Shown here in pieces: positions 8,126-16,752 of a DNA stretch of 64,000 bases. How positions within the stretch are numbered: the first letter of the stretch is position 1; each line of letters starts with the position of its first letter. A program made the translations under genes and the position numbers. The stretch comes from Alkalihalophilus marmarensis DSM 21297 (lineage in GTDB: Bacteria; Bacillota; Bacilli; Bacillales; Bacillaceae_D): positions 124,001 through 188,000 of the forward strand of contig NZ_ATAE01000008.1 of the NCBI RefSeq assembly GCF_000474275.2, read 5' to 3'. The notes below the pieces were generated by a model. It did not search any database. It had not been told where the DNA came from and was given only the letters and a program-made list of their open reading frames with translations.

Positions 8126-8848
8126 TTACGGTTTCACCCCGTAAAAGACTACCCGGCCCATCGTTTCAATATTAGGATAACCGCCTTGATGATAAAGCTC
8201 TACGACATGCTCTCTGTTATAAGGAACTCTGTGAATCTGCATCGTGTGACGTCCTTCTTCAAGGTCGGCAATGATATAAGATGCGAGAGGGTGGCCGTCA
8301 AATGGCAATCCGACACTCCCTGGGTTAATAACATTTTTGCCGTGGAAAGAACGAACAAACGGTAAATGGATATGACCATATGCATAGACGTCTGCTTCAT
8401 CCTTTTGCATTAATTGGTGCTCAATTTTAGTTGTTTCATCCGGATATACATTTTCAAATAAGCTAGTAGGTGTAGCATGAAACGCATGAATTAATTGATC
8501 TTGACCGCGGTCTACAATCATCTCACTAGGAAGTTCGCTTAGATACGTTAGGTCCTCATCATTTAATCGTTTCAATGTCCAGTCGCGTTCTTTATTTAGG
8601 CCATCAAGTGCTTCTTTTGGCACTTCACCTTCATTAAAGCCGCGCACAAGCCACTCATCTGCATTTCCTTTTACAACGGATGCATCAAGTGAACGAATTA
8701 AATTAAGGCATCTTTTAGGTTCAGGTCCTCTAAAAGAGAGGTCTCCTAAAACAACAATGTGATCGACATCTTTTTTGTTTAAATCGGTAATAACTGCTTC
8801 TAGTGCTGTTGCATTGCCATGAATATCTGAAAGAAAAGCAAATCGCAT
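8126..8848 (-). CDS. Calcineurin-like metallophosphoesterase
   Basis: 240 residues. All blocks of the fold are present in order: SDIHGN (DxH) at the N-terminus, GDLSFRGP (GD), KGNADEW (GNxD, in place of the more common GNHE), a His in HAFHATPT and the closing GHIHLPF (GHxH). These bind two metal ions. Members similar to YfcE/YmdB act on phosphodiesters or cyclic nucleotides; the substrate here cannot be told. ATG 8848 follows AAGGAGG by 6 nt. Convergent with the TlpA-like gene. Confidence 0.88.
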   Translation of the reverse strand: MRFAFLSDIHGNATALEAVITDLNKKDVDHIVVLGDLSFRGPEPKRCLNLIRSLDASVVKGNADEWLVRGFNEGEVPKEALDGLNKERDWTLKRLNDEDLTYLSELPSEMIVDRGQDQLIHAFHATPTSLFENVYPDETTKIEHQLMQKDEADVYAYGHIHLPFVRSFHGKNVINPGSVGLPFDGHPLASYIIADLEEGRHTMQIHRVPYNREHVVELYHQGGYPNIETMGRVVFYGVKP

Positions 8849-9015
8849 GATGAAACCTCCTTTTTATAGTAGTATAACAGAGGTTTGTTCCTATTTAACA
8901 TAACAATTTGGTAAATCTGAAGATTCATTCAGTAAATTGAGACAAAGGGTCTATCGGTGGAATCCCTTATCAAGCTGTGATAAGATCAAAAAAAAGGTAC
9001 ACAGGAGGTATGAGC

Positions 9016-10152
9016 ATGCATATTTTATCAATTGAACCAACTCCGAGTCCTAATACGATGAAATTAACATTAAGCGAAAGCTTAGGACAAGGGTCACGTA
9101 ATAGTTATAACGAAAAAAACAAGGGCGAGGCACCTGAATACATACAAGAATTATTTAACATAGAAGGAGTTAAAAGTGTGTATCATGTAGCTGATTTCTT
9201 AGCCATTGACCGCCATCCTAAGGTGGATTGGAAAGTCATTCTTCCAAAGGTTCGCGAAGTGTTTGGGGAAGATGCAGATGAGGCACGTCAAGAGGAGAAC
9301 AAAGCGCAAGATACATTTGGTGAAGTGTATGTAAGTCTTCAAGTATTCAAAGGCATTCCGATGCAGGTGAAACTAACTAACGGAGAAGAAGAAAAGCGTG
9401 CAGGACTGCCCGATCGTTTTAATGAAGCAATCAGCAAAGCTCAAAAACCTGAGGACAATGTAGTGATGGAGCGGAAATGGGTGGATCAAGGGATCCGCTA
9501 CGGTGAACTGGATGATGTAGCTAAAGAGGTAGTAGATGAGGTTTCCGCGGCTTACTCAGACTCTCGCTTAAACGAGCTGGTGCTTATTGCAAATGGTGAG
9601 GCAGGAAAGAATACAGAGCAGGCTGAAAGCCGATTTATTAAAATGACAAAAGAAATGCTTGAAGCTTCAGATTGGCGAGATCGTTATGCAGCTCTTGAGA
9701 GAATGGACCCAAAAGAGGAAGATCTTCCTGTATTAGAGCTTGCCTTGCAAGATGAAAAAGCATCGATCAGACGATTGGCTACTGTTTATTTAGGAATGAT
9801 TGAAAAGCCGGTTGTCCTTCCGTTATTGTATCAAGCATTAGAGGATTCTTCAGTCACAGTTCGTCGTACAGCTGGAGATTGTTTGAGTGATATTGGTGAT
9901 GCTGATGCAGCTGGGGCGATGGAGAAAGCTTTGAAAGATAAAAATAAGTTAGTCCGCTGGCGTGCTGCGATGTTTTTATATGAAGTGGGTGACGAGTCCA
10001 GCCTACCTGCATTAAAAGAAGCTGCTGATGATCCTGAATTTGAAGTGGCGATGCAGGTGAAAATGGCAATTGAACGAATTGAAGGCGGAGAAGAAGCAAA
10101 AGGATCTGTATGGAAGCAGATGACTGATTCAATTTCTAATGAAAGGGAGTAG
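9016..10152 (+). CDS. ypgR: Nfu-N/HEAT-repeat protein YpgR (virulence factor C family)
   Basis: 378 residues. The first 90 form an Nfu N-terminal-like domain (SIEPTPSPNTMKL, EGVKSVYHVADFLAI). From about 220 to the end, repeats such as LPVLELALQDEKASIRR and LPLLYQALEDSSVTVRR are PBS-lyase/HEAT units that form a helical scaffold. The S. aureus relative is known as conserved virulence factor C; the biochemical role is unclear, possibly a Fe-S or protein scaffold. The ATG at 9016 is 7 nt after AGGAGG, whereas the ATG at 9010 overlaps the site. A small gene follows after 6 nt. Confidence 0.88.
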   Translation: MHILSIEPTPSPNTMKLTLSESLGQGSRNSYNEKNKGEAPEYIQELFNIEGVKSVYHVADFLAIDRHPKVDWKVILPKVREVFGEDADEARQEENKAQDTFGEVYVSLQVFKGIPMQVKLTNGEEEKRAGLPDRFNEAISKAQKPEDNVVMERKWVDQGIRYGELDDVAKEVVDEVSAAYSDSRLNELVLIANGEAGKNTEQAESRFIKMTKEMLEASDWRDRYAALERMDPKEEDLPVLELALQDEKASIRRLATVYLGMIEKPVVLPLLYQALEDSSVTVRRTAGDCLSDIGDADAAGAMEKALKDKNKLVRWRAAMFLYEVGDESSLPALKEAADDPEFEVAMQVKMAIERIEGGEEAKGSVWKQMTDSISNERE

Positions 10153-10158
10153 CGGCTG

Positions 10159-10368
10159 ATGAATAAAGAAGAGATCATACAGGAACTTGAAAAAAGAGAA
10201 ATGGAAGATATTCTTGAACTGATTGAAGATGCAGAAAAGGGTTATTTAGAGGAGCTTGAGATTGTTCCTTCTGTTGGACTTCTTTATGATAGAGAGTTAA
10301 ACGAGGCCATTATCTCTTTATTGAAAGAGCAAGGGGTAGAGATTATTTACGTCACTGAAGAAGAGTAA
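10159..10368 (+). CDS. Small acidic protein partner of YpgR, 69 aa
   Basis: Begins 6 nt after ypgR with GGGAG close upstream, so it is translated from the same message. Very acidic and predicted helical. The segment ILELIEDAEKGYLEELEIVPS followed by LNEAIISLLKEQGVEIIYV recalls sigma-70 region 1.1, a helical domain with a GYL turn and a GIEVV-like end. That resemblance is by eye and moderate. No characterised function. A hairpin that runs into the next ribosome binding site follows. Confidence 0.75.
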   Translation: MNKEEIIQELEKREMEDILELIEDAEKGYLEELEIVPSVGLLYDRELNEAIISLLKEQGVEIIYVTEEE

Positions 10369-10378
10369 GCATAAAGAG

Positions 10379-10414
10379 TTAAAAAAGGTACTAGGAGTAA
10401 CCTTTTTAAGGAGG
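10379..10414 (+). promoter_or_regulatory. Hairpin abutting the ydbS ribosome binding site
   Basis: ttaaaaaaggt and acctttttaa pair around a 10-nt loop; the last two bases of the stem are the first two of the AAGGAGG site of ydbS. It may be a weak terminator or limit ribosome access. Confidence 0.5.
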
Positions 10415-10421
10415 AGTGAAC

Positions 10422-10898
10422 GTGCGCGCTGCACCATCAACCTTTTTACCTGAAAAAGCACGTTCTGTATGGAGGCTGCAAGCATTCTTTGAAAGTCTGC
10501 TTGTAGCTTTATTTCCGATTGCATATGGTGTGCTTATTTATTTTTTTGATTTTCCACTATGGATTTTATACAGCTTAATCGGAATCTATCTTATCTTTGT
10601 CCTAATCACTGTAATTATTATCCCTCCTATTCGTTGGAGGCGCTTTACGTATGATGTATTAGAGGGTGAGGTAGATATACAATTTGGAGTATTAATTGTT
10701 AGGAGACAGTTAATCCCAATGACACGAGTTCAGCATGTTGATACCGAGCAAGGTCCTCTGCTTAGAAGATATAAAATGGCGGATGTTACGATTACAACTG
10801 CAGCAACAAGTCATCGAATTCCTACTCTTTCAGTTGAAGTGGCAGATGAATTAAGAGACAAAATCGCTAGACTTGCGGCGGTGGCTTATGATGAGTGA
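10422..10898 (+). CDS. ydbS: PH-domain membrane protein YdbS
   Basis: 158 residues. Two membrane segments lie near residues 20-65, then a bacterial PH (DUF304) domain with the family pattern RRQLIPMTRVQHVDTEQGPLLRRY. Together with YdbT, next in the operon, this is the known Bacillus pair linked to resistance to some antimicrobial peptides and amylocyclicin-type bacteriocins. GTG 10422 is chosen because AAGGAGG ends 7 nt before it; the GTG at 10416 overlaps the site. ydbT begins before ydbS ends, indicating translational coupling. Confidence 0.9.
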   Translation: MRAAPSTFLPEKARSVWRLQAFFESLLVALFPIAYGVLIYFFDFPLWILYSLIGIYLIFVLITVIIIPPIRWRRFTYDVLEGEVDIQFGVLIVRRQLIPMTRVQHVDTEQGPLLRRYKMADVTITTAATSHRIPTLSVEVADELRDKIARLAAVAYDE

Positions 10899-12426
10899 AT
10901 TTAAACGGCTTCATCCAGCGAGTATCATTTTGATGTTCTTACAAGGGTTAAAGGGCATTATTTTACCAGTTATTATTACGTTATTCTTTAGCAACTCACA
11001 AGGGGAGTCTTTTATACGGTTTGAATATATCTGGCTTGTTTTCATTGTCATTTTATTCATATCTAGCATCCTTTCTTATATCAGCTTTAAATATAAGCTT
11101 GAAGATGGAGAGTTATTTGTGCAAAAAGGCATCTTTATTAAGAAAAAGAGATACATACAACAAAAAAGAGTTCAAAGTATCGATATCACAGCGGGACTGC
11201 TTCAGCGGATGTTTGGGCTGGTTAAAGTAAGTGTAGAAACAGCAGGGAGCGGCGGTGAACCTGAAGTTCAATTAAATGCCATTAAAAAACAGGAAGCGTC
11301 GTTAATTAGTGAAGCATTAAAAGCTGGTAAGCAGAATTTGAAACCATCTGATGCAGGTATAGGAGACCATGATTCAAACGATCGTCATGAGCCCGATGCA
11401 TTAAATGACAGTGAGTTTAACCCAGACGGTAATGAGCAGTTACAAGAGTCATCGCAAGAGCTAGAACCTTCTGTTAAATGGAATTTATCAACTCAGCACC
11501 TGCTTATTGCAGCTCTTACTTCTAGCGGGATCGGTTTAACGATCTCAGCTGTAGGGGCGTTATTCAGTCAGGTAGAGCAAGTTATCCCTTCAACCCTCTA
11601 TGAACGGACATTTGGATTTTTAGTTGGGTCTGGTATATGGTTTATAGCAGCCATTATCTTTTTCATTGTGTTTATTTCATGGATAATATCTTTTATCAAT
11701 ACTTTTTTAAAGTACGGTAATTTTTCGGTTGTCAAACAAAACGAAGACTTAATCATTAAACGCGGCCTGATTGAAACACGGCAATTAACGATTAATACAG
11801 ATCGTGTAACTGCTGTAAGGTATGTGGCAAATATCTTCCGCCAGCCGTTTGGCTATACAGCAGTTTATGTTGAAAGTGCAGGCGGAGGGACAGGAGAGGA
11901 GCAAGGCTCAACTGTTCTTTTGCCCCTACTAAAGAAAAAAGATGCACACAAAGTTTTAGAAGAACTGCTGCCTGAATATGCAGCAGAGCCAATATTTAAG
12001 CGGGTGCCGCAAAGAGCCTTAATTAGATATTTAGTGCAGAACACGTTTATTCCGATTGCAGCGACAGCGGCACTTTTTTACTTCTATCCCGAATTTGCCT
12101 ATTACGGCCTGATAGCTGTAGCACTCATGAGTTTGATAGGGTATGCCCAGTATCGTGATGCAGCGGCTGGTTCACTTCGTGGACAATTATATATTCGCTA
12201 TAGAAAACTAAGTCAAGTGATTGTGATATCGAAGCATAGGAAAATTCAATCATTAGAACGTCATGTGTCATTGCTTCAAGGAAGAAGAGATTTAGCTACA
12301 ATTAAGTTAGCTGTACAGTCTAGTTTTAGCTGGAAGTTATTCCGTGTGGAACATGTAGATGTAGGAGATGCGGATCAGCTGCTTTATTGGTATTCAAATA
12401 AAAACCAACGTGGGCGCTCTGATTGA
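10891..12426 (+). CDS. ydbT: PH-domain membrane protein YdbT
   Basis: 511 residues. It contains three PH/DUF304 units, each recognisable by an Arg-Gln/Arg-Val pair (KKRYIQQKRVQSID; RQLTINTDRVTAV; SKHRKIQSLERHVS), separated by membrane segment pairs near 15-60, 200-265 and 385-420. Between the first unit and the second membrane block a linker of about 45 residues rich in Asp, Glu, Asn and Ser is probably disordered. The ATG at 10891 lies within ydbS, out of frame, with GGCGGTGG about 6 nt upstream. Forms a resistance module with YdbS. A bidirectional terminator follows. Confidence 0.9.
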   Translation: MSEFKRLHPASIILMFLQGLKGIILPVIITLFFSNSQGESFIRFEYIWLVFIVILFISSILSYISFKYKLEDGELFVQKGIFIKKKRYIQQKRVQSIDITAGLLQRMFGLVKVSVETAGSGGEPEVQLNAIKKQEASLISEALKAGKQNLKPSDAGIGDHDSNDRHEPDALNDSEFNPDGNEQLQESSQELEPSVKWNLSTQHLLIAALTSSGIGLTISAVGALFSQVEQVIPSTLYERTFGFLVGSGIWFIAAIIFFIVFISWIISFINTFLKYGNFSVVKQNEDLIIKRGLIETRQLTINTDRVTAVRYVANIFRQPFGYTAVYVESAGGGTGEEQGSTVLLPLLKKKDAHKVLEELLPEYAAEPIFKRVPQRALIRYLVQNTFIPIAATAALFYFYPEFAYYGLIAVALMSLIGYAQYRDAAAGSLRGQLYIRYRKLSQVIVISKHRKIQSLERHVSLLQGRRDLATIKLAVQSSFSWKLFRVEHVDVGDADQLLYWYSNKNQRGRSD

Positions 12427-12443
12427 GCGCTTACGTTGGTTTA
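12403..12443. terminator. Bidirectional terminator between ydbT and the minus-strand gene
   Basis: Arms aaccaacgt / acgttggtt enclose a second arm gcgctc / gagcgc. T-rich on the plus side and A-rich before it, so it can serve both directions. Confidence 0.88.
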
Positions 12444-13414
12444 TTTGATATATTTGATACATACGTCACAACGGAGCGTTTTCCGTTATCAGAAGTAAAT
12501 TCATACCGGTCAAACACATGGTCACTCGCATCTTCATTAAGTGTACGTTCGTAATGATGCTGGACAATAGTTTGCCCTGTGTGTGTTCGATAGGTTAAAA
12601 AGTTTACACCCTTAAATGATTTTTGACCGTTAGATTGCAGCAGCTGAAGCAATAAGCTATTATGGCAATCGATTAGATCCTTGTGATCTATTTGATAATC
12701 TTTTAATGTCACTTCAAATAGTTCAAGTGATGAAGGATCTAATTCGTTCTGTAAAATAAAATAAGGATCAAATTGCATTTTGTCGATATAAATTATTTCC
12801 CCTTCTGATGGACGGTATTCCTCACCGTCATGACTCCTGAAAATCCCTTCACCTACGTAATAGCCGAGCATATCTTTTTTCTTCCCTCTCCATTTAAATT
12901 CAAATGGACAGTCGGCTAAATCAAGTGTTGTCTCGTGCTCGTCAATTAATAAAAACCTTGAGCCGCTCTCATAGAAAACATAGGGGATGTGCTCGTGATT
13001 CTCATTGGCTGCAGTGTGCAGAAGCCTGTCGAGATTCTCATTTTTTAAGTAAACTAAAAGTTGATTTTCTTCTATCTGCAGCTCTTTTTGTTCTTTGAAA
13101 ATGGCAGCTAGACGATCGGCTATGACATTTGCATGAGAATGATCATATGACTCCGGAAGTTTAGCTAAAGAGAGAGGAGCTAATTTATTCCCTGCAAATT
13201 CTACGATTTCATTTTCTTTATAATTAGGTGTAGAAATAACCTCAGAAGCTGTTGGGTCTCCTAGCTTAACGATATACTTTATTTTCAGTTTTCCCCGCCA
13301 AGGCTTTTTCGGCTCTGTTATTATTTCAAGTAATTTACCAATAAAGTGACCGTGCGGGTCGTCTTTTATAAGCAGGAGTTGATTCATATAACGTTTGGCT
13401 TGTATTCTATCCAT
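12431..13414 (-). CDS. Uncharacterised cytosolic protein, 327 aa
   Basis: Soluble, rather acidic protein without signal peptide or membrane segments. The N-terminal 90 residues (GHFIGKLLEIITEPKKPWRG, then KYIVKLGDPTASEVIS) look like a small beta-barrel. A region near 150-230 has repeated beta-like segments (FLLIDEHETTLDLADCPFEF). I do not recognise a characterised family, although bacilli carry similar hypothetical proteins. ATG 13414 has GCGAGG 8 nt upstream; the longer frame to 13435 lacks a site. Lies in a minus-strand run with the MBL hydrolase gene but with 42 nt between. Confidence 0.7.
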   Translation of the reverse strand: MDRIQAKRYMNQLLLIKDDPHGHFIGKLLEIITEPKKPWRGKLKIKYIVKLGDPTASEVISTPNYKENEIVEFAGNKLAPLSLAKLPESYDHSHANVIADRLAAIFKEQKELQIEENQLLVYLKNENLDRLLHTAANENHEHIPYVFYESGSRFLLIDEHETTLDLADCPFEFKWRGKKKDMLGYYVGEGIFRSHDGEEYRPSEGEIIYIDKMQFDPYFILQNELDPSSLELFEVTLKDYQIDHKDLIDCHNSLLLQLLQSNGQKSFKGVNFLTYRTHTGQTIVQHHYERTLNEDASDHVFDRYEFTSDNGKRSVVTYVSNISNKPT

Positions 13415-13456
13415 GGTAAAAACCTCGCTTTGCAATAAACCTTATCGTATATGGAA

Positions 13457-14395
13457 TCAGGTTTGCTTTGATAAATAATCGATGATCCCCATTGAACATA
13501 CTTTCAGGTCTAGGCGGATGTGTTCATAAGCTGGGTGGTCACGTTCTACGCCCTTTTTGTCTAAGTCATGTTGAACGGCTTCTAAAATGGATGCAGCTAA
13601 TTCATTTACGCCTAACCCATCTTTAACAGCTTCTTTTCCTTTTTGTACAAAGACGGGGAGCCATTTTTCAATATGTGTATAGACCAGCTCAGGGTGTGAA
13701 GCCATGCTGTAATGACCAAAGTAAATCTGTTCAACATCGAACGTTTGAATTCTCTTCATTGATTGTATCGTCGCTTCTGGGTCAAATTGATTAGGGGATG
13801 TAGAAGGAAGAATCAGTTCCACACCGTCCTTTGATAAAGGCTCATATCTAACACCGAGCGTATCACCCGTAAATATGCCTTTTGTTTTTGATTCATAAAT
13901 ACTAATATGATGAGCTGCATGTCCTGGGGTATGTAAAAAAGTTAATGTACACGTATCGCTTAAAGTGAGAGTATCACCATCTTCAACAGGAAGCAGCTTC
14001 TCCTCTGCAATAGGAAGAATCGGATCAAATAATCGGTCAAAATCTTCTTTATACACAGCTTTAGCGCCCATGATTAAACGAGAAGGGTCATGAAGGTGTC
14101 TTTTTCCTTTTGGATGCACAATCACTTTCGCATTAGGACAATGTTGAATGAGCAGGCCAGCTCCACCTGCGTGATCAAGGTGAATATGTGTAAGAATAAT
14201 ATATTCAACATCTTCTAGTTTTAAATCTAGCGCCTTAAATCCATCAATAATATGTTTAACTGATGGGCTTGGTCCTGTTTCAATAATAGTCAGCTTCTCC
14301 TCGTTAAGTATGTAGCTTCCAGTCCTTTCTGGCATACCCATATCAAAGCCGTCAATAATTGAAATAGAAGGTGTTAAGGATACTGGTGCATTCAT
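13457..14395 (-). CDS. MBL-fold metallo-hydrolase
   Basis: 312 residues. Zinc ligands of the metallo-beta-lactamase fold: THIHLDHAGG (HxHxDH, near 70-80), His in LHTPGHAAHH, Asp in IFTGDTLG and His in YFGHYSMASHPE. The long C-terminal helical part after residue 230 (EKWLPVFVQKGKEAVKDGLG) is common in the lactonase/glyoxalase-like branch of the superfamily. Substrate not predictable. ATG 14395 follows AAGGGGGA by 7 nt. It reads in the same direction as the telA block but is separated from it by a strong terminator. Confidence 0.85.
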   Translation of the reverse strand: MNAPVSLTPSISIIDGFDMGMPERTGSYILNEEKLTIIETGPSPSVKHIIDGFKALDLKLEDVEYIILTHIHLDHAGGAGLLIQHCPNAKVIVHPKGKRHLHDPSRLIMGAKAVYKEDFDRLFDPILPIAEEKLLPVEDGDTLTLSDTCTLTFLHTPGHAAHHISIYESKTKGIFTGDTLGVRYEPLSKDGVELILPSTSPNQFDPEATIQSMKRIQTFDVEQIYFGHYSMASHPELVYTHIEKWLPVFVQKGKEAVKDGLGVNELAASILEAVQHDLDKKGVERDHPAYEHIRLDLKVCSMGIIDYLSKQT

Positions 14396-14447
14396 TTCAT
14401 TTCCCCCTTTTTATTGAAATTAACTACTGAATTTAGCTTTACATTAC

Positions 14448-14484
14448 ATATAAGACCCTTACTAGTAGTGTAAGGGTCTTATAT
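14448..14484. terminator. Terminator of the telA operon (minus strand)
   Basis: A perfect 15-bp inverted repeat centred on taagacccttac / gtaagggtctta with a 7-nt loop between the telA-partner gene and the MBL gene. Confidence 0.85.
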
Positions 14485-14530
14485 CAATTTAACAAGTATT
14501 AAAGCAAGGTGATACGAAGGTCTGTTTGTT

Positions 14531-15442
14531 CTAAGATTTACGATCTTGCTCATAGCGGAGCTTTTGAAGTCTTAGCAGGTGGTTCATATGTTCCCTTCGT
14601 TTTTCTTCAAGCTGCTCATAAAAAGTAATAAGAGTTAATTCCATTTGTGATAAAGAAACAAAGACATCTTCTTTATGGTCTAGCTGATTTTTCATTGATA
14701 GAGACAAAAAGGTATTCAAGAGGTTAGGAATATCTTCCTTGAGCATTCTTCGTACTGTATGCTTTTCTTCATAATCCAAGAGATCAAAATCTTCCTGTAA
14801 TTTTTCAACTTGCTTAATAATGCGGGTTAATCGGTTTTCAATTAACGGGTCTACGGAAAATTTTTTTACTGTATCTAAATATCGAATGGCTTCTTGTCTT
14901 ATAAGGCCGATATCCTGCTGTTTATTTAGTGCAGGAGCTTTTAATGAATTCACTTCAGCTAATGTTAAAGCAGATGACGTCCCATTTGTATATGCCTCGT
15001 CTAATCGGTGAATCCGATAGAATAACCCATTAAATAGAGTGGATTCCGCAACTTGTCTGACATGTGCCCGTCCATTTTTTAAATAATGAATACTCGCTTC
15101 TCGAATGACACCGACTCCATTTTTAGCCTTCATATATTTTCGGTAGCATGTGATCGTGATCCGTTTATGAATCGCAGAATTGGTATATTTAGTATCGTTC
15201 ATTTTCAAAGTGATCTGCTTGTGAGTCAATTTGATTTTAATGACAAACTCTTTATGCTTACGTTTAATGACGCGCTGCTTATTTTGACCATCTGCTTTCT
15301 CAATCATTCTCTCAATAAGTGATTCAGCTTCATGAATCAGCTTTTGACTGGCTGCATCTTTTAGCAGATGTTCCTCAACAGGACGTTTATGAGCGGGGGT
15401 CAAAAAACGAAAGAAAGGGGATTGCAGCAATGTACGACTCAA
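14531..15442 (-). CDS. Uncharacterised TelA-associated protein, 303 aa
   Basis: Soluble helical protein that follows telA after 36 nt in the same direction. The first 100 residues are strongly basic, with KIKLTHKQITLKMNDTKYT suggesting beta strands; residues 110-290 are helical and end in EEKRREHMNHLLRLQKLRYE. In Firmicutes, XpaC-like genes often accompany telA; this gene may be a divergent counterpart, but I cannot show that. TTG 15442 is preferred because GGAGGTG is 6 nt upstream; the GTG at 15451 lies inside that site. Confidence 0.7.
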   Translation of the reverse strand: MSRTLLQSPFFRFLTPAHKRPVEEHLLKDAASQKLIHEAESLIERMIEKADGQNKQRVIKRKHKEFVIKIKLTHKQITLKMNDTKYTNSAIHKRITITCYRKYMKAKNGVGVIREASIHYLKNGRAHVRQVAESTLFNGLFYRIHRLDEAYTNGTSSALTLAEVNSLKAPALNKQQDIGLIRQEAIRYLDTVKKFSVDPLIENRLTRIIKQVEKLQEDFDLLDYEEKHTVRRMLKEDIPNLLNTFLSLSMKNQLDHKEDVFVSLSQMELTLITFYEQLEEKRREHMNHLLRLQKLRYEQDRKS

Positions 15443-15478
15443 TACGATCACCTCCAGAAAAAAAGATCTTTTTATTCA

Positions 15479-16501
15479 TTATTTATCTAATAATTTTGTC
15501 TGCATTTCTTTATTAAGAGTATCCATTTCTTCAATGAATTGTTTACCGCTCGTAACAATTCGTTCATTGGATTGTTCTGTTAATTCAATCGCTTCAAACA
15601 CATTGTTATATGCTTTTTTAAACGCTTCGATAGCAATAGCAGGTTCCTCTAGTGTCTTCAATGTAGCTTCTGTATTTTGTTTTAACATTTCTGCATTAGA
15701 CAAAAGCATCGATTCAGTTGCTTCATTCACGTTACGAACAGCACTAATGACTTTTTGTTGATTATTTAAGGCAAGCTGAATGGAAGCCGTGACGGTAATA
15801 ATATTTTTGGTCATGGTAATGGCATTGAAAATAGCTTCTTCAAGCTTATCATTATTTTCAATAATCAAATCGACAGAGGCAAGCGATTGCTGTAATACCA
15901 TAACAGCTTGGGACATGTTTTTTACTCGAGAAACCACTTTAAGCTGTCCTTTTTTCAATGCATTTGGATTGTCTTTCCACTTCTCAGAAGTCATTTCTTC
16001 TTCAAGCATAGCGTGCAGTCTGTTACCCGCATCAATTTGTTGATTTAGGTTTGTAATTCGCTGTTTAGCTACATCTTTTAATTGCTGCAGCATTAATGTA
16101 TCTTCTTGCAGTTTGTCCTTTCCGCTAAGCAGCCCTTCAATGACTTGTTCGACTTGAGCTTCAACCGTTTGATATTTTCTAGCATATTGTTCGATCGGAC
16201 TTCTTCTTAACAGTTTATTCGTCCATTTTTTTAGCGGACTGTCTTTTAAGTAATCAGGCTCAAGCTGGCTGACCATTTCTTTTAATTGATGCAGTTGGTT
16301 AGGCAGCTGATTTGATTGATCGTTCATCATTTCTTTAACAGGACGCTTCAGTGCTTCAAGTGATTCTCCTGCCTCTTTTTGTTCTTCCTCACCTAAAGTA
16401 TTTAATGAAGCAAGCAGTGAATCGATATCTTCTGATTGTCTATATTTATTAATCAGTTCCACTTCTTTATGTTGTTGTTCCTGTTTATTATCTTGAGTCA
16501 T
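15479..16501 (-). CDS. telA: TelA-family toxic anion resistance protein
   Basis: 340 residues, nearly all helical and cytosolic. The family pattern is clear: SPLKKWTNKLLRRSPIEQYARKYQTVEAQVEQVI near residues 85-120 and the TMTKNIITVTASIQLALNNQQKVI region near 230. TelA/YceH proteins are found with tellurite and cell-envelope stress determinants, but the molecular activity is not established. First gene of a two-gene operon with the 303-residue partner. GGAGGAG is 7-8 nt before ATG 16501. Divergent from the NRDE-protein gene. Confidence 0.9.
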   Translation of the reverse strand: MTQDNKQEQQHKEVELINKYRQSEDIDSLLASLNTLGEEEQKEAGESLEALKRPVKEMMNDQSNQLPNQLHQLKEMVSQLEPDYLKDSPLKKWTNKLLRRSPIEQYARKYQTVEAQVEQVIEGLLSGKDKLQEDTLMLQQLKDVAKQRITNLNQQIDAGNRLHAMLEEEMTSEKWKDNPNALKKGQLKVVSRVKNMSQAVMVLQQSLASVDLIIENNDKLEEAIFNAITMTKNIITVTASIQLALNNQQKVISAVRNVNEATESMLLSNAEMLKQNTEATLKTLEEPAIAIEAFKKAYNNVFEAIELTEQSNERIVTSGKQFIEEMDTLNKEMQTKLLDK

Positions 16502-16752
16502 TATTGATCTCCTCCGTCGTGTGAAAAATAGAGTTTATTTATAGTACATACGATTATCGGCATCGTTAGGTTTCGGTTGATTATCCTTCTATTATGTATC
16601 AAATAATTTTGAAAGACAATGAATGTGATATGGATTATAATAAGTGCTTTAGGATGTTAAAGAAATTAAGGTTGCGGAGCGTTGTCAGTTTTATAGTAGC
16701 AATTTGTCTAGCTCGAGATACACTTGAACATTTCGAAAGGTGGAATATATTA

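Noticed and set aside
16594-16752. N-terminal extension of the NRDE gene starting at ATG 16594
   Set aside because: No ribosome binding site at 16594, no family similarity before MCLVAIS, and a good site exists for ATG 16753.
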